Assembly (NCBI GenBank): GCA_022495995.1
Contig: JAFEMH010000527.1
Span: forward strand, 124,001 to 188,000
Origin: Adenophora triphylla var. japonica
Lineage: Eukaryota > Streptophyta > Magnoliopsida > Asterales > Campanulaceae
Length of the DNA: 64,000 nucleotides
Direction of reading: 5' to 3'
Shown: positions 34,570 to 44,720 of the stretch, one piece after another
Position numbering within the stretch: the first letter of the stretch is position 1
How the letters are laid out: the number at the start of each line of letters is the position of its first letter
Notes under the pieces: model-generated
Database searches by the model: none
What the model was told of the DNA's origin: nothing
The model's input: only the letters and a program-made list of their open reading frames with translations
Position numbers and translations under genes: made by a program

Positions 34570-36148
34570 CCCAATGAGGTATGTTTTAATTTTGTCTTAA
34601 TTATTATTTAGTAGTGTCTTGCCATCCGTTAAGCCCAAAGCACGTTTTTGTTCTCTTTGCTATGAGGACATAGCATGTTTTGAGTTTGGGGGTGGGCAAC
34701 TCTCCGAGTTTGTGGGTTTATAGGGGAGTGTATATAGTGTCACCCTCCAAAAAAATAGAAAAATTTTAAAATTTTGTTCTGTTCATAGTTGGGATGTTGG
34801 CCAAAGTCTGTGATGATTAGAGTGTGCTTTAATTTTAGAATCACATGTGCTATTATTAGTGTGGTGATTGGGATTGCATTGAAACATTTAAATTATGATT
34901 GCACCACCTCTCACTTCCGTATCATATTCTTGGTCATTGTCATCAACTTAGGTGCCTTTTATGGGATCACTTTGTGTATTCTCGGGGTCCCTAGAACATG
35001 TTTGCATGATTGTCAATAACACGTCAATAGGTTACTTGATATATATGGCTATTCTTTGAATCACTTTTTGTGAGCCTTAAACATTCTAGTCACTTATATA
35101 AAATTTTCTGCTAGAACCCCTTTTGAGCTTGAAAAAGAATGGAATCTCTCACAAAGTGGGAGGTTATTTTAGACCACCATTCGCCTTCGTTTGTACCCTC
35201 ATCATCCCACCATTTTAGCTTATACACTATTTTCTCACATTTTCAAGAAAGTGAAACTAGGGAAAGAATGGGGATATTTTGGGGGATGTTTTGATAATCA
35301 AAGGATCGAGTGGAAAGTGGTCACGAAAATAAAGAAAATGGTCATGTTATGTAATGAAAAGAGGGGCTTGATAAAAAAAATATTGAATGCACATTCTTCG
35401 TGATGTAATTGTGCAAAGCAAAAAAAAAAGTAAAAAAAAAAAAAAAAAAAAAAGAGAAAAGAAAAAAAAAAAGCCTTGCCCTCTCTAATGTTGAAGTGGA
35501 AAGCATGTTTCAAGGTGACCAAAGAAAGTAATGGAATGTGCTCAACCTCATGTCAATGTATGAAAAAGTTTTAGTTTGTGGGTTGTCACATTGGGAAATA
35601 ATAAGGGTGAGTGGAGGAATTATCATCAAAGTGAGGATGTATTATTACAAGAAGACTTTCTAGTTTCACTTTCTTATTTTCGTATGTCCTTACCTTCAAT
35701 TGTAGCCATGAACCTAGCCCTGCGATCTTTCGCAACTTAACTTTTAGGCCATATCATTCTTTCAAATATTGAGTAACCGGGTTGACAATCGTGTAAATAT
35801 GCATATGAGTGTCCTTTTTGGGTTGTACTGTTTATACATATTGGTTTAGAGCATCACTTAGTGAATCCATAAACAATCTTAGGTTGTTGGCAGTGACCTC
35901 CCATAATTCATTCATCATTCAGGCCGCGGTGGAAAATTGTGAGTTTTATGCTTCAATGTGATTGTAATCTCATTACTGTGGTGGTACTTGTTGAGTATGT
36001 GTGTTGTTAAGAATCTGAGACTTGTATGGCCAATGACTCATCTGTGATAGAACATCCCAAAAATAATTGTTTTGTTTTTATATTTTATTAGTAGTATTTA
36101 GAGTAGTTTTATTTTACTTCTTTTAGTTTAGTTTTACTCGGGACGAGC
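34570..36148 (+). other. Element E 3' non-coding region
   Basis: No domain seen in any frame. It includes an A-rich run at 35420-35473 and ends with the phrase CTCGGGACGAGC just before the polypurine tract. Confidence 0.65.
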
Positions 36149-36168
36149 AAAAGGTTAGTTTGTGGGTG
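36149..36168 (+). promoter_or_regulatory. Element E polypurine tract and element end
   Basis: AAAAGGTTAGTTTGTGGGTG, then directly TCTCT of the target duplication. In intact relatives an LTR would follow. Confidence 0.75.
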
Positions 36169-38647
36169 TCTCTCCGCAGCAAAGTGGCTTTGTGAAGGGT
36201 CGTCTTATTCATGAAAATATTTTGCTTGCTCAAGAGCTCTTTCAGTCGCTTAGGAGGAAGGTGTATGGGTCTAATGTTGCATTAAAGCTTGATATGGCTA
36301 AGGCGTATGATAGAATTTCTTGGTTTGCTTTTATTAAGGTGATGAGGAGATTTGGCTTTGCAGAAGAATGGCTGGACATGATCTTTAGATGCATGAATTA
36401 TTGTTGGTTTTCGGTCCTTTATTAATGGTACTGCAAATGGCTATTTTATTTCTTCTCGTGGTCTTCGTCAAGGGGATCCTATATCTCCTAGCCTTTTTAT
36501 TATTGCTGCTGAAGTCTTAAGCTGGGGTCTTAATAATCTCCATCTTCTTCATCCTCATGTGGCTTTTCATACGGGTAATCTTAATGTTCCTATTATCTCT
36601 CATCTGTCCTATGCTGATGATATTATTATCTTCTGTAACGGAAGTATTCCTTCTCTTGAGCTTCATATGGAGGTTTTGGCATCTTATCAACATTTCTCGG
36701 GGCAGCTCATTAGCATTTCTAAGACTTGTTTTCTGACTGGACGGGATGTGGCTGAGCATGTTAATTCTATCTCTCTTATTACGAGGTTTCAGAAGAAGAA
36801 TTTTCCTATTATTTATTTGGGGCGTCCTCTTTATATTGGCAGGAAGGTGCAATCTTTGTTTGATCCGGTTATGCAGAAGCTTCAGGATAAGCTTGATTCG
36901 TGGCAAGGTAAATTACTCTCGGCTGGTGCTAAGCTTATTTTGATCAAATCTTGTCTCCAAGCTATCCCCATTTACTATATTTCCTTATTTGATCCTCCAA
37001 AGGGTGTTGTTAATGCCATGAATCGTCTTATTCCTAACTTCTTTTGGAGTAGCACTGATTGGGGAAAAAATGTCATTGGGTCTCTTGAAATGAATTTTTC
37101 TGGCCTATTGAAGAAGGGGGTTTAGGCCTTCATAAATTTGAGGAGATGGTGGTTGCTTTTTCTATGAAGCTTTGGTGGAGATTTCGTAGGTCTAATTCTC
37201 TTTGGGCACAGTTTCTTGCTGACAAATATTGTCGTGATACTCATCCTATGGATGCCATCTCTAGATTGGGTTGTTCTCACATTTGAAAGCGTATGGTTGC
37301 TGCTAAGGATTTGGTGGAGAGCCGTATTGCTTGGGGTGTGGGTTGTGGTGATATTTCTGTTCAAGAAAAGTGGCTTCCTCATGATATTTCTCTCCTCGAT
37401 AATCATCGTGATCAAATGTTTTCGTTATTTGAAGATGGTGTTTTAAGGAAAGACTGTATTCGAGATACTTTTGGGCAGCAATGTTTGTTGGAGCTTCAAT
37501 CCTATGGTATTCGGCTTGAGGGAGATTGTGATCAGCCGTTTTGGTCTCCATCTTCTTCGGGCAGATTTTCTATCTCTTCGGCTTAGAGGGAATGTAGAGT
37601 CTCTTGTACTCGGAGTAGTGTTTTTTCTTGGTGTTGGCACAAGTATATTCCTCTTAAGGTGTCGATCTTCCTTTGGAAATGTCTAAAGGATGCTCTCCCT
37701 ACTGATGACAACATATGTCGAAAAGGTATCCCTATTGTTTCTCGTTGTCATTGTTGTGCTAACCCTTCTCTTGAATCTTTGCAGCACATTCTTTGCATGG
37801 TGATATTGCTTTTAATGTGTGGCGTTTCTTTGGGAATTTGATTGGTTTCCAAATCTCGGGTTCTACTATCATGCAAAGGATGATTGCTTGGCATGCTTGT
37901 AAAAATTCGAAGCTTAGTCGGGCTGTGTTATGGTTGGGAGATATTCTTCCGAGTTTTATCTGTTGGGAGCTTTGGAAGCATAGAAATAAATGTCGGTTTG
38001 ATGAGGGAACTCCTAGTTGGGAAAAGGTCCGTAATAATATTCAGTTCCAAATCAGTGATATTCTTCGGGCTCACAAGCTATCCTTTCCTGTTCTTCCTTC
38101 GGAGGTGAATATTGCTTTATTTTTTAATATTATTATGGCAGCACCGTCTATAGCTCGTGTCAAGCTTGTGTCTTGGATTCCTCCTGCTGTGGGGCAAGTG
38201 AAAATTAATACGGATGGTGCTTCTCGTGGGAATCCAGGCATTGCTTTGGGTGGTGGTATTTTGCGTAAGCATGATGGGTCTTTTATTTTTGCTTTTTGTC
38301 ATTTTTATGGTAATGCTACTACATGGTTGCTGAAGCTAGGGCTGCTCTTGACGGGATTACTCAAGCTAGGTTAATGGGTTATAATTCTCTTTGGCTCGAG
38401 GTAGATTTTGAAGTGTTGTCTCATATATTACTTCGCAAATACAATATTCCTTGGGAGATTTGGTACTTCGTTCAAGTCATTCTCAGATTCATGTTTACAG
38501 GGAAGGTAATAAAGTGGCAGATTTTCTTGCAAATATCTCGGCTTCTGAGCAAGCGGATTTTGTGTTTCGTTCTTTGGAGTCTTGCCCCAAGCAGTGCCAG
38601 AGTCTTCTCTACTTTGATAGAATTTCGTACCCTAATATTAGGCAGTA
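36169..38647 (+). pseudogene. LINE-2 ORF2, last part: RT, zinc-binding RT-associated domain, RNase H
   Basis: RT continues with SPQQSGFVKGRLIHENI, LDMAKAYDRISWFAFI, GLRQGDPISPSLF (about 36460) and the active site YADDIIIF (36610-36633, intact). The zf-RVT domain follows at about 37640-37830 (VSIFLWKCLKDALPT, CHCCANPSLESLQHILC). A type I RNase H is at 38190-38600 (VKINTDGASRGNPG with its first Asp; VYREGNKVADFLA). Frameshifts occur near 36420, 37115, 37585, 37795, 38325 and 38470, and there is a stop near 37286. RNase H degrades the RNA strand during second-strand synthesis. It ends with TAG at 38645-38647. Confidence 0.87.
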
Positions 38648-38810
38648 GGTCTTTTTCTTATTTATTGATGTATTTTCTTTTGTTTTTAGAACCCTCCCCC
38701 TTGTTTTTGTTGAGGATCTTACAGGTTGTGTAAGAACTCCCCCTAGGTTTTTTCTGGTGGTTAAGGTTGTCATGTTCCCCACCATGTTTGTACTTTTAAT
38801 TTTCGTTATT

Positions 38811-38855
38811 AATAAAATCTAGGGAGTACTATCTCCTTTTGCCAAAAAAAAAAAT
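38811..38855 (+). terminator. LINE-2 polyadenylation signal and A-tail
   Basis: AATAAA at 38811-38816, then an 11-A run at 38844-38854 marks the 3' end of LINE-2. Copia C leader sequence resumes directly after it. Confidence 0.8.
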
Positions 38856-39309
38856 TAAAAAATCATATAGCAACAAATATCGCATGGTTGTATATGAAAC
38901 TTATGTGTACATAATCATGAACATGGGATTTCACATAATATCCTACTTTAGGATCATACAAATAATCATGTAATAAATAACAACTATTAATTACATAATT
39001 ATTCAATTCTCAAAATTTAAGTATTCAAATAATCATGTTAATCAAATTAAATATGAACATCAAATCCTAAACAAACAATTTGTTTCAATTTGAGAATTTA
39101 CTAATCTAATTAATCAAATTAAAGAGATCAATAACCCATGTAGAAGATCAATTACATCAATCAACTATTAATCATAATCATATTATATCGCATATAATTG
39201 TTTCACAAAACAGTACACATAAAATCACCAATCTATATGATCAAGCATGTTAAAGCATATAATCCAATTATATCTAGCATACCAATTTAACCTAGTCATG
39301 ATTAAACAC
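38856..39309 (-). other. Copia C leader, LTR-proximal part
   Basis: AT-rich non-coding sequence alignable, inverted, with copia F 61030-61330 (for example the phrase TATGTGTACATAATCAT). Confidence 0.7.
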
Positions 39310-39322
39310 GGCACTGATACCA
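39310..39322 (-). promoter_or_regulatory. Copia C primer-binding site
   Basis: Minus strand TGGTATCAGTGCC, tRNA-Met type, one base from the LTR. Confidence 0.85.
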
Positions 39323-39323
39323 C

Positions 39324-40851
39324 TGTTGGGTTTTGGGGTTATATACGCAGCGGAAGACTTGAAATAAATCACAAAACCCTACCCATGAATCCGTCTAATA
39401 TGAATAGATTAAAACTATGAATATAGATTTACTAACCTTTGTTGCGAGTTTGTCTTTCGTACACGATTAGTAATTCAAATTTGAATTGTCGATGAAACTT
39501 TGATCTTCTTTCTTGTTCTTCCTTGGTGATGAATCAACAACGTAGGTTCCAAGCTTTAGGTGATAAAGATATCACCCTCTATCGGTAATCCACACGCGAA
39601 TGAACCAAGATCAAATATTTTTGGATTGCTAGACGATCCTCAATTGTTGAAACTCTTTTCAACAATCTATAGCTAATATGGAATTGAATCTAGGGTGTTT
39701 TGATCTTTGATTCATAAACAAAAATCAAGCAATTTGTGTTTCTCAAACCCCAAAATTCGTGTGTCTTAGCTGAGGTAAAAGGGGCTATTTATACTTTATA
39801 AATATCCCTAACAGTTAGGGAGAAAAGCCCTAATCCATACCAAAAATGAAGCAGTCAGACGGCAGGGCGAGATCGCCCCCTCCAGGGTGCGCGATCACCC
39901 CTTTTGTCCAGACAAAAGGCGCGATCGCCCCCAACAGGGCACGCGATCGCTCCTTTAGTCAAGAGAAAAGGCGCGATCGTCCCTTCCCCTTTTCCATATT
40001 TGAGCCATTTTTCAATCCGTTCTTTGTGTGTGACCCTATAGGAATTTTATTTATATTGGTAGTGATTCGAAACATCGATCCTCACAAGACATAAGTGGTC
40101 TCTAGCAAACCATTATGTCCACCCAATTAAATATAACATCAAAGCTTGATTCCTTGATAGATCATTGTCACAATCCCTTTGTCTCATGATGTCATATTGA
40201 ACATAAGTCATGGTCCACGTCAACTTATATTGTTCAATGCTTTATCGACTCTGAATATGTTGATAATCTAAGTGCATTTGATCTCTATCAAATCTCTTGA
40301 GTATGGCAACACATTTCATCAACACTATTCATTGAGGGGCCCAAGTCGACATCTCTCTTTACGAGGGACAAATCCCATCTTGACTTATCATTCTTCCCTA
40401 TAAGAATCCAGTCGTGCCAACATAGCCCTTATTGCTATCCTATTAAAGATAGTGTTAGACTACATCAAACACAATGTTCATCATGTGGAAGACGATGATA
40501 ATCTCAGGTACTAAGTATTCTAATGACACGACTATCATGAGATTCAGTCATGACATATATGACCATAGTGCATGCCATAAATCTCATAGATGGGTTGGTC
40601 CAGTACCTTGTTCTCTAACAAGTACTTATAAGTGTAATGTGCATCCCCATGCATATAATCATCTCTATGATTATCCATTACCAACTTATACTAGTTATTC
40701 ACAATAACTAGGAATACAAATTATTATAACAAACATGTAAAACGTATAATAGTCAAAATAAACATTATCTATTATAAATGGTAAAAGACGACTACATAAC
40801 GGTATTAACTATGAGTCAAAATAGTTATACGTCTAGGGCATAACACCAACA
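39324..40851 (-). repeat. Copia C 5' LTR (1528 bp)
   Basis: TGTTGGGTTTT...CACCAACA ends. It is alignable with the copia B and F LTRs over both end regions but not in the middle, where each has its own dyad cluster. A TATA-like AGTATAAATAGCCCC is on the minus strand at 39781-39795. Confidence 0.88.
39864..39983. repeat. Cluster of GCGCGATCGCCCC-type words in the copia C LTR
   Basis: Five related words: GGGCGAGATCGCCCC, GGTGCGCGATCACCCC, AGGCGCGATCGCCCCC, GGCACGCGATCGCTCC and AGGCGCGATCGTCCC. Four include CGCGATCG. Between them is the pair TTTTGTCCAGACAAAA. Confidence 0.85.
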
Positions 40852-41530
40852 GTATCGATAGCTGGAAATTCATTAGAAGGAGGTTCCTGGATCACTTTGC
40901 CACAACAGGGAAGAGAAAGAAGAGATTGACAGATTTTGCTAACATTGAGTAAGGGAATAATTAAATCACTCTAAATTATTACAATCGATTTAGAGCCATG
41001 GCATACCAAGTAGAAGAAAGTTTGACAGACCGGGAGGTGATTGTTTGCTTTAACTCCGGATTGAGATCCGGACATTTGATTTATAAACTTTCTTCCAGAG
41101 AGCCTAAGTCAAAATCTGATCTATACAATGTGGCTTACGCCATAGATATGCTAAAAGAGAAAATTAAAAATAGGTCTGAGAAACCAGAAGTTGAGGCAGT
41201 TGGCACCAATCAGGCCCCAAATGGAAGTGGCTATAAGGGAAAGAATAGAACTCGGGCTACTGAAAATGCTGAGGTGTTTACCCCCCCTCATAAAGCCTAT
41301 CACATAAATCATGCAGTTGGTGAATCTACCAAACCCCCGACCGCTCGATTAAAGAATAAAGTACACCCATGAGAGCTCCAAGTACTGTGCCTTTTCACAA
41401 GTATCATAGACACGACCCGAAAAATTGCATCTCCCTCAAGAGAATTATCCAGAGATGGGTAGACGAGGGAAAGCTAGATCGCTACGTTATGAGAAAGGAT
41501 AACAAACGATGAAGAAAGGATGACGATGAT
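40852..41530 (+). pseudogene. Gypsy G gag C-terminal part
   Basis: A recognisable gag end: RKKRLTDFANIE and YNRFRAMAYQVEESLTDREV in slightly shifted frames, then a 124-codon open stretch (40998-41372). A Cys/His cluster lies in the shifted frame around 41380-41440. Stops and shifts are present near 40950 and 41372. The N-terminal part is beyond copia C. Confidence 0.7.
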
Positions 41531-41557
41531 GAAGATAAGGAGGATGAAAGAGAAGAC

Positions 41558-42020
41558 ATGCCTTCTAGAACAAAACTCCATGTCATACGAGAGGAGACCG
41601 TTTCCAACAAAAAACTGAAAGACCATATTCATGAGCTGAGTAAAGTATATCACATCCCTGCCAGGATTTATAAGGAGGATGAAGTCATTAGCTTCTCCCC
41701 TAATGAGCTAGCCGGAAGTCGCGAGCCTCGCGAACAACCCTTGGTAATCAAAGGGAGGATTGACAACTGTGAATCCGAGAGACTCCTCATATACTCGGGG
41801 GCCTCCCGAGATATTCTGTATTACTCTATCTTCCAGAAGATGAATCTAAAGGATAGCATGCTGGAGCCATACTCTGGACGACTAGAAGGTTTCACAAACC
41901 ACAAAGTCAGCGCCATGGGGACAATTGACTTATTGCTGGAAGTGGGTGATCATCCCTTCCGAGCAGAGGCTACAGTAACATTCGTGGTCATGGATCTGGC
42001 AAGTAACTACCATGCCATCC
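41558..42020 (+). pseudogene. Gypsy G aspartic protease, interrupted by H
   Basis: The protease fold is visible, with LLIYSGASRDILYYSIF at about 41785-41840. The catalytic Asp of the D-S/T-G motif is replaced by Tyr (codon TAC at 41798-41800), so the enzyme is dead. The second half, VMDLASNYHAIL, ends at the CATCC target duplication (42016-42020) and resumes at 57692. Confidence 0.78.
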
Positions 42021-42355
42021 TGTAAGTACGCCAATCCAATTCGCAACCTTTTTAGATGTATTTTAATGTAATAAAATTGCATTAAGGGGCATTTTGGTAA
42101 ATTCTCGGCCGATCCCGAGACTTCCGGAAATGTTTCATGAGTTTCCCGCGAAGGAAGTACCTTTTGGTACATTATTCATGCCAAAGGACCTCTTGGGAAT
42201 AAAACCTGTTGGACCTTTTCGGTATTTTCCCGGAATGTTCCAGAAACTGGTTTTGGTGCCAAAAGCGATTGGACCACCTTGTGTCACGAGACAGCTTGAG
42301 GCATGGAAAGTGGACGCGTAAGGTCGTGCGACACACTGAGGTCACTAACTGCAAC

Positions 42356-42366
42356 CTATAAATAAG
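42356..42366 (+). promoter_or_regulatory. Gypsy H TATA box
   Basis: CTATAAATAAG, also present at 56622-56632 in the 3' LTR. The transcript should start about 30 bases downstream. Confidence 0.7.
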
Positions 42367-42967
42367 ACCCTCCCCCTCTCAGAAAAAGGATCCCAACTTG
42401 AGCCTACTGTTACTCTGCAGAATTTGCACCATAACGAAACTCCCAAACACAACCCTCTCTCTCTCCTACCTTCAACCTACCCAATTCCTTCCTATCCAAA
42501 CCCCTTTCTCAAGCTATAGCACTTGGACCCCTTGCATCAATCCTTCCCGGATCGAAGTGACGAATTAAAGGGTTACGTATCGACTAGATACAGGATTCGT
42601 GGAAGCATCAAGGGTAACGATTCTCCAACCTCCCTCTTCTCTCTCTCTTGCTTAATTTCTCATAATTCTAGCATTTACTTCTGTTTTGATTCAGTAATCA
42701 GATCCTAGCTATCTGGATTACTGAATCCCAATCGCAATCTCTCTGTTTAACTTGAATAATTCGTGCAATTGAGCTTCTATTGTTGAATATTTGATTGAAC
42801 TTGGTGTTTGAACCCCAAGGGGGTGTGGATCTACCCATATCCACACTCCCGGGGTCGATTTGGTGTTGTTTCTGTATTTCGTTCGTAATTATGTCAATCG
42901 ATTAGATCTGTATAGCTTTCTGTTGATTTTGTGTTCATCCTGTTAGTTTCTGCAGATGGCTTATGTA

Positions 42968-43046
42968 TGTCACGCGACACCTTCGTCTCCAAGTGATCCT
43001 GTGTCACGCGACATATATGGTCACTGGTGCGACGTGTCATGCGACA
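42968..43046. repeat. CG-dyad cluster in gypsy H 5' LTR
   Basis: TGTCACGCGACA at 42968-42979 and 43002-43013, TGTCATGCGACA at 43035-43046. This is the same word family (opposite strand) as in copia B. The 3' LTR copies are at 57239-57325. Confidence 0.9.
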
Positions 43047-43416
43047 TATATGACCTATCTGCAGAGACCTCTTTCCTTTGTAATCTGTTTTAGATCATTT
43101 GTATCAGGGATGTGGCCTCCCTAAATAATGGGCTCACAATCTGTAATTCTCGTTTCATAATTAATAAGATGCATTTTACCACACCTTGTTTATTATCAAT
43201 ATTTGCACACACTTTGGATTTATTTGGATGTTTGATTGAAAGACTCGTCTATGGACGAGGCGTGTTGGGTGAACTCTCGATTCTTCCCAATCCGTAACCT
43301 GACCCCCGAACTCATGTTTTCTCTCTAAAAAAAGGTTTTCAATGTTTCCTCTTAAAACGGCGTGGCGACTCCTTCATTTTCACGAAAAACAAATTTTTGG
43401 GCGAGCGCACATTCAG

Positions 43417-43434
43417 TGGCGACTCCGCTGGGGA
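43417..43434 (+). promoter_or_regulatory. Gypsy H primer-binding site
   Basis: TGGCGACTCCGCTGGGGA, one base after the LTR; nearly the same as in element D. Confidence 0.88.
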
Positions 43435-44720
43435 TATACTTGAAAACCTGTTTTTCAAGTGTTAAGTGGGTCAAGCTTTCATTTAATTGAACATCCAATA
43501 CATCCATTTTGTGTGCATTATTTGATAATCATTTGTGGTTCATACATATTGTTGATTATGAAACTTGTGAGCCCTTTGTGCTTGTGGTCACTTGTTGTGC
43601 ATTAGTATTTTGTGTTGCTCTTGCTATGGTGGAGCAGGGGCTGATTTGATGATTGCAGAGTTGCTAGTTCAGTGACCCTCCAGGTCGTGCGACACCTTTG
43701 TCTTTAGATGTCCTGTGTCACGCGACAAAGGGTGGCCACTGAACAGAACATCAGAAGACTGGTTTGAGGGCAGTCCCTTGGATCAAGCATGACTCAATTG
43801 ATTGTTGTTCCCTGTATCTCTTGTTGTGAGGGTGTGTGTTTTCCTTTCTTTTTTCAAAATAAAGTAAAAAAAAAAGAAAAAATCTTGTTTTTTTTTTTGT
43901 AAATAAAGGAATATAGTCATCCGCACACTACATCACTTAGATTTAGAACCTTCGGGTGCGATTGACAGCATCGCGGACGGCCATGAAATTCGCCTACGCT
44001 TGAGCGCCTGAAATCAAACCTAACCCCCTAGTGCGTTATAGGTGGCACCACACTAAACCTTACCCACGGTTGGTTTTTGATACAATGTTTTCATTACAAC
44101 AAAATGAATTGTTTTGAAAAATAGCATAGGTCTTTATACCTTCCCTCAAAACCTTACACCTTGTGGGCATGTTCCCAAATGCAACATGATTTCACGTAGG
44201 GACATGTCACTCCCGTGGCGTGTTCTAAACGAGAGATCATGCCGCATTGCCAACATGTACCGACAAGAGGTCATGCCGGATTTTTCTTCGAAATTTTTCG
44301 AAAAGACCCGTTATGCTGCCCAAATTTCCTTAGAAATTTGGACAAACCTTCTCGTTCCATAAAGATGTTAGGGTTTGGTTAGGTATCATTACCTATTATA
44401 TGTTTCAAAACAAAGCATTTGGTGTATTTCGAACGTTGCGTCATTAGGTTTCCCCGAGGTATAGTTAGCATGAATAAAGGCTTATCCTTTCCCAACTGTA
44501 TTTAGGATTTAAAAGACACCAATTTATACTTGAACATGAATAAATTTGTTTGTGCGAGTCTGTCCCATTTCTTTTCCTCTCCCGTTAATCGAAATTTCCC
44601 TTCAAAACAACTTATAAACCCATCTCTACACCTGCAGCTACGGCGAGTTGGGTCCGCTCATCTGTTTCGGGAGGTCGTTTGGTCCGTGTGCAAGCAGTTT
44701 CAGTTGGTGAAGAATCAGAA
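43435..44720 (+). other. Gypsy H leader
   Basis: 1.3 kb without recognisable genes. It carries two more dyad words (GTCGTGCGACA at about 43684-43694 and TGTCACGCGACA at 43716-43727). Confidence 0.7.

Larger units (their letters stand above)
30368..36168 (+). mobile_element. Element E: non-autonomous gypsy-type gag-protease element with one LTR only
   Basis: Begins with an LTR (30368-31973), then primer site, gag-protease, a 1.7-kb non-coding part and a polypurine tract that ends exactly at 36168. A perfect 5-bp duplication TCTCT lies on both sides (30363-30367, 36169-36173), and the LINE-2 frame continues on the right. The expected 3' LTR is absent. No RT, RNase H or integrase is present. 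The gag and the protease (LLDLGASVNVMP) are like those of Athila-type gypsy elements and of related non-autonomous derivatives. The motif CTTGGGAGGCAACCCAATG at 34558-34576 after the gene is one I know from several plant gypsy elements with this primer site. Confidence 0.85.
19591..38855 (+). mobile_element. LINE-2: plant L1-type non-LTR retrotransposon, nearly full length, interrupted by D and E
   Basis: Plus strand. It has an ORF1 from 19594 and an ORF2 in three pieces (21298-22792, 30250-30367, 36169-38647), then a short 3' region with AATAAA at 38811 and an A-run at 38844-38854. Without the two insertions it is about 6 kb. The 5' end begins at or just before the ORF1 start, so little or no 5' UTR remains. 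The protein parts across both gaps follow on without loss, apart from small frameshifts, which proves the order of insertion. Confidence 0.88.
18273..40851 (-). mobile_element. Copia C: Ty1/copia retrotransposon, split by LINE-1 and LINE-2
   Basis: Minus strand. The visible parts are the 5' LTR (39324-40851), primer site, leader (38858-39308 and 19113-19590, separated by LINE-2) and gag to the zinc knuckle (18280-19112). The rest of its coding region lies left of LINE-1, outside the window. At 40851 it abuts the middle of gypsy G gag, so it inserted into G. Gag and leader align with copia B and copia F. Confidence 0.82.
42021..43415 (+). repeat. Gypsy H 5' LTR (1395 bp)
   Basis: Starts TGTAAGTACGCC, ends GAGCGCACATTCA. 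The TATA box CTATAAATAAG is at 42356-42366, followed by a pyrimidine-rich stretch. CG-dyad words occur at 42282-42293 and 42322-42334 upstream of the TATA box and at 42968-43046 downstream of it. Confidence 0.94.

Noticed and set aside
35191..35403. Small open frame in the element E 3' region
   Set aside because: AT-rich, no domain, no similarity to other frames in the window, and length expected by chance.
35420..35473. Poly(A) tail of another LINE or a processed pseudogene
   Set aside because: No LINE or gene sequence precedes it and it lies within the continuous 3' region of element E.
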